Assembly (NCBI GenBank): GCA_028821125.1
Contig: JAPPHD010000037.1
Span: 52,714 to 116,713 of the forward strand
Length of the DNA: 64,000 nucleotides
Source of the DNA: Gammaproteobacteria bacterium
GTDB lineage: Bacteria; Pseudomonadota; Gammaproteobacteria; Pseudomonadales; Azotimanducaceae
Direction of reading: 5' to 3'
The notes under the pieces were generated by a model, which saw only the letters and a list, made by a program, of their open reading frames with translations, was not told the DNA's origin and made no database searches. The position numbers and the translations under genes are program-made. Each line of letters starts with the position of its first letter. The first letter of the stretch is position 1. Below, piece after piece: positions 43,269 to 52,787 of this stretch.

Positions 43269-44813
43269 TCATCCCCGGCGCTCGTGGCGGATTGAAGGAG
43301 TCGCGTTGAAAACAGTGGCCTGCTGGTCGCGAACCCGCTGCCCGGTACCAGGGCCGTCCAGAAGCCTCAAGCCTCGGTCATCCAACTCCGCCTCCGTGGC
43401 AAAGGCGTTGCGGCGGGCAAGCGCCTCGGTGGTCGCCGTCAAGCCGCGCCAAGGGACACCCGCCGTCCAGCGCTGGGCTCGGTGCAGCGCCTGCGGCAAC
43501 GGGTCGGGCGAGTTGCCGGCCGACGGCGAGCGTTGCGCCGCAAGGTAGTTCTCGCGATATGCAGTGGGAATGACAATGGGGTGCTGTCCGGCTGACATCA
43601 GTTCGGCGTTCATCATCACGCGGGCGATTCGCCCGTTGCCATCAACGAACGGATGCACTTCGGCGACCAGGAAGTGCATGAAGACGGCCCGGTCGAAAGG
43701 CCTGTCCAACGCCTCAAGGCGCTTGAACCCCTCCCGAAGCGTCCCGGCGACCGACTCGGGGGCGACGAACTCCTTGGTGCCGATGCGGTTGCGAACCGAC
43801 TTGAACCGCCCGGGCTCGGCTGAAGGGCGTCCCCGCAACGCCGTGGCGTGGCGTCGGCGCAAAATCTCAAGCAACTCATCCGGCGTCCTGGGCGTCGTGC
43901 TCATCTCATCGATGTCTGACACCACGTGCCACAGACCGAGCATGTCCTGGGCATCGGCGGCGCGCTGTGCGGGCTGCCGAGCCTCGAAAACGATGCCGAC
44001 GGCCTCATCGACCGTCAGCTCGGTTCCCTCAATGTAGTTCGAGAAGTAAGCGTCGAAGAACGCCAGGGTACGACGCGCCTCGCCCTGCCGCCCGGCTCCC
44101 CAAGGCACTTCCATGCGCGGCACGGCCCTGAGCGCCCCCGCCAGCCGGTCGAACAGCGGTGGGCGCGTCGGGTCATAGGGGATGCCCGCCGCCCGCGCCC
44201 TGGCCAGCGGGCTGCGAAGCCACCCGGATGGCCCGCCCGAGAGTTCGGCGAACATGTGCGCCAGGCGCCGGCCCTCCTGTTCGCGACCAATGAGCGGGGC
44301 GATGGCGGAGGCCTCCTCCACCATGTTGGCCACCGCATCCATCCCGGCGGCAGCCGCAACCCGCTCCATGTGGGCCTCCACCGCCTCCTGGCCCAGGGTG
44401 CGGGCCACTCCGCGCCTTGCGCGCGAAGCATGCAGGTTGTCCAGCATGGCCCGGTGCGGGGAACTGAGCCTGAGCGTTCCGCCCATGAAGGGAAGATCCC
44501 CTTGGGCCGGAGGGGCGCCCCGCCTTGGCCGGAGCCGCAGGCCCGGCACCTCGACGTCCCTGCTGAGCTTCGACACAAGGCAAACGCTGCCGTCCTCGGC
44601 GGGAGCCATTTCCATGGCGGTTCTGTCGGCCACAAGCGCGCCGGGGGCGTAGGCTTCGACAATTGCCCACAGGTTGCGGCGGACGACCTCCTCTGGCCGA
44701 TCTTCAAGGTTACGCGTGTACAGCCGGGGACCGATCTTGCGGACAAGCCCCCGCTTCAGTGCCCGGGATGTCTGTGCAGCCGTTGCCGAGGTTGATAGGA
44801 AGAACTCTGGCAT
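43269..44813 (-). CDS. Fic-family AMP-transferase fused to AbiEi-like N-terminal domain
   Basis: A 514-residue fusion. Residues 1-140 resemble AbiEi-type antitoxin/transcription factors: a winged helix (TSRALKRGLVRKIGPRLYTRN) and a following domain (RRNLWAIVEAYAPGALVADRTA ... LRLSSPHRAMLDNL). Residues 250-420 are a Fic domain with catalytic HPFVDGNGRIAR (387-398) and an upstream inhibitory helix SNYIEG (S258, E262), the class II self-inhibited arrangement. Fic proteins transfer AMP or related groups to target proteins. The start at 44813 is preferred to a TTG 48 bases upstream. An inverted repeat lies over and before the start. Confidence 0.87.
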   Translation of the reverse strand: MPEFFLSTSATAAQTSRALKRGLVRKIGPRLYTRNLEDRPEEVVRRNLWAIVEAYAPGALVADRTAMEMAPAEDGSVCLVSKLSRDVEVPGLRLRPRRGAPPAQGDLPFMGGTLRLSSPHRAMLDNLHASRARRGVARTLGQEAVEAHMERVAAAAGMDAVANMVEEASAIAPLIGREQEGRRLAHMFAELSGGPSGWLRSPLARARAAGIPYDPTRPPLFDRLAGALRAVPRMEVPWGAGRQGEARRTLAFFDAYFSNYIEGTELTVDEAVGIVFEARQPAQRAADAQDMLGLWHVVSDIDEMSTTPRTPDELLEILRRRHATALRGRPSAEPGRFKSVRNRIGTKEFVAPESVAGTLREGFKRLEALDRPFDRAVFMHFLVAEVHPFVDGNGRIARVMMNAELMSAGQHPIVIPTAYRENYLAAQRSPSAGNSPDPLPQALHRAQRWTAGVPWRGLTATTEALARRNAFATEAELDDRGLRLLDGPGTGQRVRDQQATVFNATPSIRHERRG

Positions 44814-45482
44814 GGCGTCAACTTCTGTTGATTTGCAGTCCGCTTGGTGGACCAATTGCAATGAATTGTCGATTAATACGCAATTACCGTCAAGGTTTTG
44901 TTAGTTAACAGAAGGGTGTATTGGTTCAAAAGCCGGGCCACATTATGCCCGACATGGCGCATTCCAACCCAACCCCAAATCGCAATCGCAGCCCAAAAGC
45001 AAACGGGTCTTGAGGCGTCGGCGGGAAGCGCATTGTGCCATATCCCCGCTCCGGCTTAAGTCCATGGAACATACGAACAGCGTCTGTGAAGCGGCCTGCC
45101 ACGCACGGAGATAGGGGCGACGTTGCTCGTCATTGGATTCAATGTGTGGGCCAGTCTTGAGGACCAGCGGCAACGAACGCTTCCGCACCAGCGAGAGCAT
45201 GGGAAGAATAACGGCTCGAAAGGTGCGGTCTGCGGAGTACGACCAATAGGGATGGCTTGAGTCGGGCCTGCTGAAATGCCACCCACAAGCCTGCCGGCCG
45301 ACAGATTAAGTGAAAGCCTGCGTAAACCGCCGAAGTCTGCCACCGATTCCATCTGAAGCCTGCCAGCCCAACCGGAGCAAGGCTGCCACCCGCTTGAGCA
45401 TGGCGACGCGGAGTTTGCCTTGTTACTCGGAACGGGCGGCGCCATGGTACTGTACGAGTGATTCCATGCGAGGACTCGTTGC
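44814..45482. other. Gene-poor stretch between Fic and Nmad3 genes
   Basis: These 669 bases are less GC-rich than the flanks and hold the promoter region of the Fic gene. Between 44940 and 45480 only short frames occur, none with a family I recognise; the longest minus-strand frame (85 codons from 45200) has no good ribosome site. A GGCAG[G/A]CTTC word recurs on the minus strand at about 45290-45370. A decayed gene or mobile-element scar is possible. Confidence 0.45.
44822..44914. promoter_or_regulatory. Inverted repeat CTTCTGTTRA flanking the Fic promoter
   Basis: CTTCTGTTGA (44822-44831) and TTAACAGAAG (44905-44914) are inverted ten-base copies with one mismatch, 73 bases apart, just upstream of the Fic start. 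AbiEi-type proteins bind inverted repeats in their own promoters, so autoregulation is plausible. Confidence 0.4.
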
Positions 45483-46307
45483 ATGCGGGTCGGGCTGGCC
45501 ATGAAGCTTGTCTTCAGCCGCAAGGGATTCGACAGCGCCTCGGGCGGATTTCCCTCGCCCATCGTGGAAGGTGTTCCGGTGAGCCTGCCGATCCCGGCCA
45601 AACGGCGCTCCCATACCACCTATGCCGATCTGGGGCTCGGCACTCTGGTGGAACATGTCACCGGACGCCGGCTGACCGGCGCGAATCTGTGCCACTGCGA
45701 CCCGATGTTCGAGAACGGGCGGTGCGCGTTCGGGCAGATCGCCGCGGCACAGAGCCACCTGGCGAACAACGGCGTCTCGGTCGGCGATGTGTTCCTGTTC
45801 TTCGGGCTTTTTTCGGAACTCGACGGTAGCGACCGCCACCACCGGATATTCGGATTCCTGCGCGTGGAGGAACGGTTCCTGCTCGGCGTCGACCCAGGCC
45901 CGGCCGCGCAGCCGAGCGGATTCGCGATCCGTCATCCGCATACGATCGGGCGGTGGCCGCGCAACAATTGCCTCTATGTCGGCCGGGGGCTGAAAGCGGC
46001 GACGGCGACCGACGACCTGCGCCTCAGTCGGCCGGGCGGGCCGGTCAGCCGTTGGCGCGTACCGGGCTGGTTGCGCCGGGTCGGGCTGACCTATCACGGG
46101 CGGTCGGATCGTTGGCAAGGCGGAGATTCGTTGCGGACCGTTGGGCGGGGGCAGGAATTCGTCGCCGACATAAGTCGCCACGACGAGGCCAGGACCTGGC
46201 TTGAGGATGTGATCGACTTGATTGGCCAAAGCGCGGCCCTCGGAAGGAGGGCAGGAGTCTTCCGGCAACCCGATTCGAAACCTGGCTCCAATGCCGCCTC
46301 CCGTTAA
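45483..46307 (+). CDS. Nucleotide-modification-associated domain 3 (Nmad3) protein
   Basis: A protein of about 270 residues. It shows the Nmad3 pattern: MKLVFSRKGFDSASGGFPSPI at the start, SLPIP, the Cys/His pair region LCHCDPMFENGRCAFGQ, AQSHLANNGVSVGDVFLFFGLFSE, then IFGFLRVEE and HPH. Nmad3 is predicted to take part in synthesis or handling of modified nucleotides, often in phages. I give the ATG at 45483 (GAGG site nine bases before); family starts usually match the second ATG at 45501. No other modification gene adjoins it. Confidence 0.78.
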   Translation: MRVGLAMKLVFSRKGFDSASGGFPSPIVEGVPVSLPIPAKRRSHTTYADLGLGTLVEHVTGRRLTGANLCHCDPMFENGRCAFGQIAAAQSHLANNGVSVGDVFLFFGLFSELDGSDRHHRIFGFLRVEERFLLGVDPGPAAQPSGFAIRHPHTIGRWPRNNCLYVGRGLKAATATDDLRLSRPGGPVSRWRVPGWLRRVGLTYHGRSDRWQGGDSLRTVGRGQEFVADISRHDEARTWLEDVIDLIGQSAALGRRAGVFRQPDSKPGSNAASR

Positions 46308-46429
46308 CCGGCGTAACAGATCGGATCGGAAAGACGTGGCGCTGGGGCTACAATGGCGCGCCCGCGGCGTCGGGTCGGGCAGGTTGTACCCGGCGTCTTC
46401 TTCAACTCCGCAACTGCTTCAGGTGACCC

Positions 46430-47434
46430 ATGACTTCATTTCGCGCATTCCTGGTCGAGAAGACCGAAACCGACGGGAAACGGGCGTTCACCCGCAGTGT
46501 CGTTGAGCGCGACACCGCCGGTCTTCCGGAGGGTGAACTGCTGATCGATGTGGCGTATTCGTCGCTCAACTACAAGGATGCGTTGTCGGCTACCGGCAAT
46601 CCGGGTGTCACGCGCAATTTTCCGCACACGCCGGGGATCGATGCGGCCGGAACGGTGGTGGAGTCCTCGTCGGAGCAGTTTTCACCGGGTGACGAGGTGA
46701 TCGTCATCGGGTTCGACCTGGGGATGAACACATCGGGCGGTTACGGGCAGAAGATCCGCGTTCCGGCCGGGTGGGCGGTGCCGATGCCGGACGGGCTCGA
46801 TGTGCGGTCGAGCATGATTCTGGGCACGGCCGGGTTCACGGCGGCGCTGTCGGTGCACAAGCTGGAATCAGCCGGCATGAATCCGGGCGGCGGCCCGGTA
46901 CTGGTGACCGGCGCCACCGGGGGCGTGGGGTCGGTGGCTGTGAAGCTGCTGGCGCACCTGGGTTATGAAGTGCATGCGGTGACCGGCAAGGATTCGCAGC
47001 ACGACTTCCTGCGCGGCCTCGGCGCCGCGGAGGTACTCGGCCGCGACGATGCGCTGGTCGGGGCGGAGCGGCCGCTGCTGCGGGAGACCTGGGGCGGGGT
47101 GGTGGATACCGTCGGCGGGCAGATCCTGGTCAACGGGCTGAAGTCGCTGCGCTACGGGGCGAGCCTGGCGGCCTGCGGGTTGGTGGCATCGCCGGAGATA
47201 CCGGCGACTGTGCTGCCGTTCATCCTGCGGCACGTGAACCTGCTTGGCGTCGATTCGGTGCAGTTGCCGCTTGAGGACAAGGCGGAAATCTGGAACAAGC
47301 TGGCTGGTCCCTGGCAACTGGGCTCCCTGGAGGAACTGGTGGCGCCGCTGACGCTGGATACGCTTTCCGCGGCCATCGACCGGATACTCGCGGGCGAGAT
47401 GGTCGGCCGCGGATTGGTGGATTTGAACGGGTAG
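46430..47434 (+). CDS. acuI: YhdH/AcuI-type quinone oxidoreductase (acrylyl-CoA reductase-like)
   Basis: A 334-residue medium-chain dehydrogenase without zinc ligands. Landmarks: SSLNYKDALSATGNPGVTRNFPHTPGIDAAGTV, GFDLGMNTSGGYGQ, GTAGFTAALSV and the NADPH-binding TGATGGVGSVAVKLL. The YhdH/AcuI group reduces acrylyl-CoA to propionyl-CoA with NADPH, protecting cells that break down DMSP or 3-hydroxypropionate. No other DMSP gene is in the window, so symbol and substrate are tentative. It is convergent with lhr. Confidence 0.85.
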   Translation: MTSFRAFLVEKTETDGKRAFTRSVVERDTAGLPEGELLIDVAYSSLNYKDALSATGNPGVTRNFPHTPGIDAAGTVVESSSEQFSPGDEVIVIGFDLGMNTSGGYGQKIRVPAGWAVPMPDGLDVRSSMILGTAGFTAALSVHKLESAGMNPGGGPVLVTGATGGVGSVAVKLLAHLGYEVHAVTGKDSQHDFLRGLGAAEVLGRDDALVGAERPLLRETWGGVVDTVGGQILVNGLKSLRYGASLAACGLVASPEIPATVLPFILRHVNLLGVDSVQLPLEDKAEIWNKLAGPWQLGSLEELVAPLTLDTLSAAIDRILAGEMVGRGLVDLNG

Positions 47435-47443
47435 ACCCCGACA

Positions 47444-50400
47444 CTAACCCGGCTCGAAATACACCCGTCTGTGATCGGTGACCCGGGTCAGGGTCCTGTC
47501 CAGGCAGTCCAGGTAGGGGCTCTTGCGGGCGTTCGTGCCGTTGATGGTGCTGACGGCTACGCGGCGGCGGGTGCGAACCAGGTAGTGCAGGGGGGCCGTT
47601 ACCGCGTCAATCTCCGGGTGGTCGGGGGGGATGTGGAAGGTCAGCCGCGCCCCCTGGTTCTCGATGGTCAGCGCCAGTTCCCCGTCCAGGAAGCTCAGGT
47701 AGTTGCCGGCCAGCCGCCGCGGCAGTCCGGGCCAGTCCAGGGTAAGGCCGCAGGGGGCGGCGGGGTCGAAGGCATTGACCCAGAAGCATTGCGGGGCCTG
47801 GTGGTTGCGCAGCCGGTGCAGGGCGCGCGGAGTCATGAACTGGGGACCTGAAAGCCCGTCGAAGAAATGGCCGGCAATCAATTCGCCGGCGAGTTCCATC
47901 ACCCGAACGGCGTGGAAGAGTTCGCCCCATCGAGCCTCGCGATTGACGATTTCCCGGTTCACGATCCCGTAGCGTTCCGCGAGGGAGCGCACCCGTTCCT
48001 TGTCGTCTTCCAGCCGCTCCAAGGGATCGCCGGGAGGGGCGGCCGGTTCGACGAGACGCCATTGGCCCGGCCAGCCCAGGGCTACGGCGCGGGCACGCCG
48101 GCGCAAATTGCGGGTTCCCGAACGGCTTCCCGAACTCGATCCCGGGTCATCCAGCAGATAGTCGCGTAGCAGACCGGCCCGCAACGGTTCCAGGCTGTCC
48201 GCGGTGATGGCGCCCTGCCAGACCGCTTCCCACCACCGCTCGTTGAAATCCTGCACATCTCCACCGGATTGGCGGCGCTCACCGGCGGCCCGGTCGCCGA
48301 GCTGATGGAAGCTGTAGCTGGCGGTACGGTCGGTGAACAGGGGTAGAACGGCGTCTCGCGCATTGCCGGCTTCTGGGTTTCTGTGGAGTGGGGCGTCTTC
48401 CGGATAGCAGAGCGTGATCCGGCCCTTGCCGGCCCCGTGCCAGCGGAAATGTTCCCTGGCGAAGAACCCGTCGAGCAGGTGATCGGCGAAATCGGTGAAG
48501 CGGCAGGCCATCAAGTCGTGAAGCCAGGCTCGTACGGGCGCTGTGTAGCCGCTCAGCTTCTCGATGGCCGCCAGCGCGCCCGCATCCGACCAGGGCCGCT
48601 CGATGCCCTGCCAGGCGGCCCAGAAGCCGGGCAGCGTGCGCAGGGGGCGGGCGGTGACGTCGGCGCGGCTGGCGGCGCGCTGGAAGCGCAGCAGTGTCTG
48701 CAGGTTGTCGGGGTCGCAGTAGTGACCGGCTTCGCTGCCTTCCACCAGCACGCCCGTGACGAGTTCCCCGGCGTCTTCGAGGAGCCCCTCCGGTATGCGC
48801 GGGAGCAGCGCTTCGATACGGGCCCGGGTGCAGGGGCCGTAGAACGACAGGAATTCCCGGGCGAGTTCCTGGCCGGTGCGTGTATCGCCCACGTCCGGGA
48901 ATCGCTTGCGGCTTCCGATCGGCATTGAACACAGGCCGGTAGCCACGAGGGCGCGCGCCGACTCGAGGTGTGCGATCCAGACGCGCTCCGCCACGCATCC
49001 GTCGCCGGCGTTCGCCGCGAGCGCATCGACGTCCGCGGCGGGAAGTTGGTGATGGGTGCGGGCCGGGGCCTGGAACCGCACCAGGCGCTCGTGATCCACA
49101 TCCGCCGGCCATTCATCGGCGGGAACGAGCACGCGCTCCTTTGCCCACTCCAGCCACTCGCGCCTGGATTGGGGCCGATAGCCCTCAGCCCGCCGCTGCC
49201 GCTTGGCTTCGAACGCCTCGATGACATCGGGCCGGAGCCTGGGCCGCAGGGATTCGTCGTTCACCGCCTGCTCGATGAGGTCGGTGCCGAGCGCGCTGGT
49301 GTCGGGACGCTCCGGCGTGTCGTCGGCGTACATATAGCGGCTCAACTGGTCGAAGGTCACCACGGCCGCGAACGGGCTGGGCGCGTCGGTGTCGATGAAC
49401 GAGCAGTCGATGGCGCCGGTTTGCAGTTCGCCGAGCAGCATCCTCAGAGCGGGCAGGTCGAACTCGTCCACCAGGCAGGTTCGCCACGCCTCCAGCAGTA
49501 TCGGAAAGTCCCGGTACTTCTTCATGGCCGTCATCAGCTTCTTCGCCTGCATGCGGCTCATCCACAGGGGCAGGCGCTGGTTGAACCGCTGCCGGGTGAG
49601 CAAGAGCGCCCGCCCCGCGCACTCCCGGAACCGGGCGCCGAAGTAACCGGACCCCTCCAGCGACCGGCGCAGCAGCGCATCCAGGTTCTCGGGAGTGACC
49701 ATGTGCGGCAGCGCTTGCGGGTCCAGCTCCTGCTTGAGCTGTACGACCACCGCGTAGTTGTCGGCGTGCATGTCGGGGGCCGCTTCGAACCGTTCGCGCC
49801 AGGCCGCTTCCAGGGCAAGGGCCCAGGGCCGGTTCACCGCGCCGCCCCAGCCGGTGTGGATCACCAGTTGCCGCGGCGCATCCGGCCCCCGGTATCCGCC
49901 GGGCCCGGCCCGAACCAGTTCCACCAGCAGGTGCCGGCGATGCGGCAGCGGCGCCCGGGTGGCCTCGCGCTGCCGCTTCAGGTAGCCGACCAGTTCTGCC
50001 GCGGCGATGGCGTCGAAGCCGGCCCGGTCCTCGAGCGCGGCTTCGAGTTCGTCTTCGCGGTTCGATGCAAGCGCCTCTTCGGCGCGCTCGAGGTATTCGC
50101 CGATGCGGCTCGAGAAATGGAAACCGCGGTTGAAACCCTCGGCCCGCCAGAAGGGCAGCGACGTGTTGGCGGACCCCGCCGCCCGCACCAGCACTTCGTT
50201 GTGCGTAATGCGCTGTATCTGCCAGTTCTGCGTACCCAGATTGAAGGTCTGTCCCACCGTCGCTTCCCAGACGAATTCCTCGTCCAGTTCGCCGATCAGG
50301 GCGCCGGAGTCGGCATGTCGAAGCTGGTAGTAGCCCCGGTCCGGTATGGTCCCGCCGGAGTTGTACAGGGCGAACAGGGCGCTCTTGCTGGCGCGCACCG

Positions 50401-51817
50401 TGCCGTCGATGCGGTCGTAGGCGATGCGCGGTTTCAGTTCCCGCACCCGGGAGCCGGCGTAGCGGCCGGCGAGCATGTCCAGCACCAGGTCGAAGTGCTC
50501 CCTGGGCAGGTTGCGATAGGGGGAACTTGCCCGGATGACGGCGAACATGTCGTCCACCCCCCAGGTCTCGTTCGCGCACATGGACACGATCGTCTGGCAG
50601 AGCACGTCCAGGGGGCCGGTCAATGGCGCGAGCGGCTCGAGATCGCGCTCCGCGATGGCATCGGCGAGCACCGCGGCTTCCAGGAAGTCGTGGGCGTGTG
50701 TGGGGTACAGGGTGCCCCGGCTCACCTCGCCGACACCGTGCCCCGCGCGGCCGATCCGCTGCAGGGCCGCGGCCACGGAGGGCGGCGACTGCACCAGCAC
50801 CACCTCGTCCAGCGCGCCGATGTCGATGCCGAGTTCCAGGGAACTGGTGGCGACGATGGCGCCGAGTTCGCCCCCTTTCAGGCGCTTCTCCACCTCGGTT
50901 CGAATGTCCCGGGCCAGTGAGCCGTGATGGGCGTAGGCCAGCGGCGCGGGCTGGTCTTCGTTGATCTTGAGGGTCATCTTCTCGGCGAGGCGCCGGCTGT
51001 TGGTAAAGAAGAGGGTGGAGCGGTTGCCCTCGATCAGGTCGCGGAAACTGTCAGACAGCGGATCCCAGATCTTCTTGCCGTTGGCCGCGGCGTTGCGGGC
51101 GTCTTCGGGAAAGCGCACCCGGAACTCGATCGCCTTGTCGTGATGGCTGGCAACGACCTGCACCGGCCGGGGAGAACCGCCCGGCACGTATCCGCCGACC
51201 CAGGCGGCCACGGTTTCGAGGGGATTCACGGTGGCGGACAGGGCGATGCGCTGAAACTCACCGGCAACGGCGGCCAGCCGCTCGACCGATGTCATCAACT
51301 GCACGCCCCGGCGGTTGGCCACCACCGCGTGCACCTCATCGAGAACGAGCGTTTCCACGGCCGCCAGCGACTGCCGGCCCCGGGTGGTGGTGAGCAGCAG
51401 GGCCAGGCTTTCCGGCGTGGTGATCAGAATGTCCGGAGGGCTCCTCAGCATACGCTGGCGATCCCCCTGGGAGGTGTCGCCGGAGCGCGCGCGCACGCTG
51501 ATTTCGGGAAATCCATGCCGCTCGCGGAGTTCGCGCAACGGCCCGAGCAGGTTCCGCCGGATGTCGTTGTTGAGCGCCTTCAGCGGCGAAACGTAGAGAA
51601 CCCGGGTGCGTCCGGGCCGGTGCGCGCCGGCGGCAAACCGGTCGAGCGACCACAGAAAGGCGGTCAGCGTCTTGCCGCTGCCGGTGGGTGCCGTCGCCAG
51701 CACATGGGCGCCATCGGCAATGCGCGGCCAGGTTCTGGCCTGTACATCCGTCGGCGCGGGAAAACGGCTGCGAAACCAGGCCTGAACCGACGGTTGAAAG
51801 AGTTCCAGCGCTCCCAT
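47444..51817 (-). CDS. lhr: Lhr-type large superfamily 2 helicase
   Basis: A 1457-residue Lhr helicase, close to the length of E. coli Lhr. Motif I is ATAPTGSGKTLTAF (41-54), motif II DEVH in LVLDEVHAVV, motif III SATV, and motif VI lies in QRIGRAGHGVGE. The long C-terminal part has the Lhr-specific winged-helix and WGELFHAV-type regions. Lhr unwinds RNA:DNA hybrids and forked DNA in repair. The start at 51817 (MGALELFQ) is set by similarity; the frame is open for another 190 bases upstream with no matching sequence. Divergent from a small unknown gene. Confidence 0.93.
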   Translation of the reverse strand: MGALELFQPSVQAWFRSRFPAPTDVQARTWPRIADGAHVLATAPTGSGKTLTAFLWSLDRFAAGAHRPGRTRVLYVSPLKALNNDIRRNLLGPLRELRERHGFPEISVRARSGDTSQGDRQRMLRSPPDILITTPESLALLLTTTRGRQSLAAVETLVLDEVHAVVANRRGVQLMTSVERLAAVAGEFQRIALSATVNPLETVAAWVGGYVPGGSPRPVQVVASHHDKAIEFRVRFPEDARNAAANGKKIWDPLSDSFRDLIEGNRSTLFFTNSRRLAEKMTLKINEDQPAPLAYAHHGSLARDIRTEVEKRLKGGELGAIVATSSLELGIDIGALDEVVLVQSPPSVAAALQRIGRAGHGVGEVSRGTLYPTHAHDFLEAAVLADAIAERDLEPLAPLTGPLDVLCQTIVSMCANETWGVDDMFAVIRASSPYRNLPREHFDLVLDMLAGRYAGSRVRELKPRIAYDRIDGTVRASKSALFALYNSGGTIPDRGYYQLRHADSGALIGELDEEFVWEATVGQTFNLGTQNWQIQRITHNEVLVRAAGSANTSLPFWRAEGFNRGFHFSSRIGEYLERAEEALASNREDELEAALEDRAGFDAIAAAELVGYLKRQREATRAPLPHRRHLLVELVRAGPGGYRGPDAPRQLVIHTGWGGAVNRPWALALEAAWRERFEAAPDMHADNYAVVVQLKQELDPQALPHMVTPENLDALLRRSLEGSGYFGARFRECAGRALLLTRQRFNQRLPLWMSRMQAKKLMTAMKKYRDFPILLEAWRTCLVDEFDLPALRMLLGELQTGAIDCSFIDTDAPSPFAAVVTFDQLSRYMYADDTPERPDTSALGTDLIEQAVNDESLRPRLRPDVIEAFEAKRQRRAEGYRPQSRREWLEWAKERVLVPADEWPADVDHERLVRFQAPARTHHQLPAADVDALAANAGDGCVAERVWIAHLESARALVATGLCSMPIGSRKRFPDVGDTRTGQELAREFLSFYGPCTRARIEALLPRIPEGLLEDAGELVTGVLVEGSEAGHYCDPDNLQTLLRFQRAASRADVTARPLRTLPGFWAAWQGIERPWSDAGALAAIEKLSGYTAPVRAWLHDLMACRFTDFADHLLDGFFAREHFRWHGAGKGRITLCYPEDAPLHRNPEAGNARDAVLPLFTDRTASYSFHQLGDRAAGERRQSGGDVQDFNERWWEAVWQGAITADSLEPLRAGLLRDYLLDDPGSSSGSRSGTRNLRRRARAVALGWPGQWRLVEPAAPPGDPLERLEDDKERVRSLAERYGIVNREIVNREARWGELFHAVRVMELAGELIAGHFFDGLSGPQFMTPRALHRLRNHQAPQCFWVNAFDPAAPCGLTLDWPGLPRRLAGNYLSFLDGELALTIENQGARLTFHIPPDHPEIDAVTAPLHYLVRTRRRVAVSTINGTNARKSPYLDCLDRTLTRVTDHRRVYFEPG

Positions 51818-51893
51818 GACCGGGATTATGGGGCATCTGGAAAACAGTGCTACGCTTGGACGGTAAGAAGACGCGAACGGACAAGCCCTTACG

Positions 51894-52346
51894 GTGTTGC
51901 TCAAGCCCGGAGATTGGTTGGGCCGCGGCAGCCTGCTGGTGGAAGGCGCGAGCCTCGGCAGGCAGATCGAGTGCGACCTGAAAATCGAACAGGACCGGGG
52001 CGGTTTCACGCTGGCCGGCGGCTACCGGGTCAAGGGCGACAGAAGCCAGGACCTCTCCGTGCGCATCGCACCCAACGACGTGGGCACCTACACCGTCGAT
52101 GCCCGGATTGGGGCGGTTGCCGCGGACGGCATCGCCAAGCTCGAAAGCGTCCCCAACCTGGGATTGCTCTGGAACGCCAGCGGTACCCTGCACGCCGCCG
52201 TCGCCCTCTTCGACGTGGCCGACGGCTGCGGCTTCCGCGGCTTCCTCCACGAAGACGAGCGCACCCTGACCTGGGAGATCGCCTTCTCCCGAAAACAGCA
52301 TGCCGTAAAGGCGGACAATGTCGTCACCCTGAGAAGGCGTCGGTAA
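51894..52346 (+). CDS. Unknown small soluble protein
   Basis: A 150-residue protein starting at a GTG (51894). The sequence is beta-rich and regular (GRGSLLVEGASLGRQIECDLKIEQ, GTYTVDARIGAVAADG, LHEDERTLTWEIAFSRK), like a single beta-barrel or lipocalin-type sheet, with no signal peptide. I do not recognise it. It is divergent from lhr and convergent with the small Arc-like gene. Confidence 0.7.
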   Translation: MLLKPGDWLGRGSLLVEGASLGRQIECDLKIEQDRGGFTLAGGYRVKGDRSQDLSVRIAPNDVGTYTVDARIGAVAADGIAKLESVPNLGLLWNASGTLHAAVALFDVADGCGFRGFLHEDERTLTWEIAFSRKQHAVKADNVVTLRRRR

Positions 52347-52360
52347 CCGCTTTCCCCGGT

Positions 52361-52645
52361 TCAGTCCAGAAAATCCAGCAGCGCGGCGCGCTTTCTCTGC
52401 TCGAGGTGCCGGTACCCGTTGATCAGGCGCTGCTCGTCCGCATCGAGCCGGCTGCGCAGGACGTGCTCCAGGTGGGGGTGCAGCGGCGGCGCGGCGTTGG
52501 CCGGGGAGCCTTCGCTGAAGGACTGTTCCAATCGCGCTACAATTTCGGAATTGATGCTGCGCCGATACCGCCCGGCGGCTTCCACGATCTTCTCGCGCAT
52601 TTCCGGGGGCAACCGCAAGACGAACTTGTAGGGCTTCTCTTTCAT
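52361..52645 (-). CDS. Arc-like ribbon-helix-helix DNA-binding protein
   Basis: A 94-residue protein. MKEKPYKFVLRLPPEMREKIVEAAGRYRRSINSEIVARLEQSF is a ribbon-helix-helix of the Arc type: a short strand (KFVLRLP) that reads the DNA, then two helices with the SINSEIV turn. The C-terminal 45 residues form a further helix (LEHVLRSRLDADEQRLINGYRHLEQRKRAALLDFLD). The start at 52645 has GGGGAG upstream; the longer frame is not supported. Its targets are unknown. Confidence 0.82.
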   Translation of the reverse strand: MKEKPYKFVLRLPPEMREKIVEAAGRYRRSINSEIVARLEQSFSEGSPANAAPPLHPHLEHVLRSRLDADEQRLINGYRHLEQRKRAALLDFLD

Positions 52646-52787
52646 GTGACTCCCCGCTTGCGCGAGTCTCTCGCTGTGACTGGACGAACAACAACTCAAA
52701 TATCCGCCGCTGCCCCAACTGACGACGAGACGCCAACATGAACAACGAACCGCTTGCGCCGGAAGTATATAAAACGGAGTGCCGTTA

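Noticed and set aside
45056..45619. 187-codon minus-strand frame before and into the Nmad3 gene
   Set aside because: It overlaps the Nmad3 gene, is rich in Ser, Pro and Arg without motif, and has no conserved start context.
48968..50920. 650-codon plus-strand frame within lhr
   Set aside because: It is the complement of the Lhr helicase, whose motifs are intact along the whole length.
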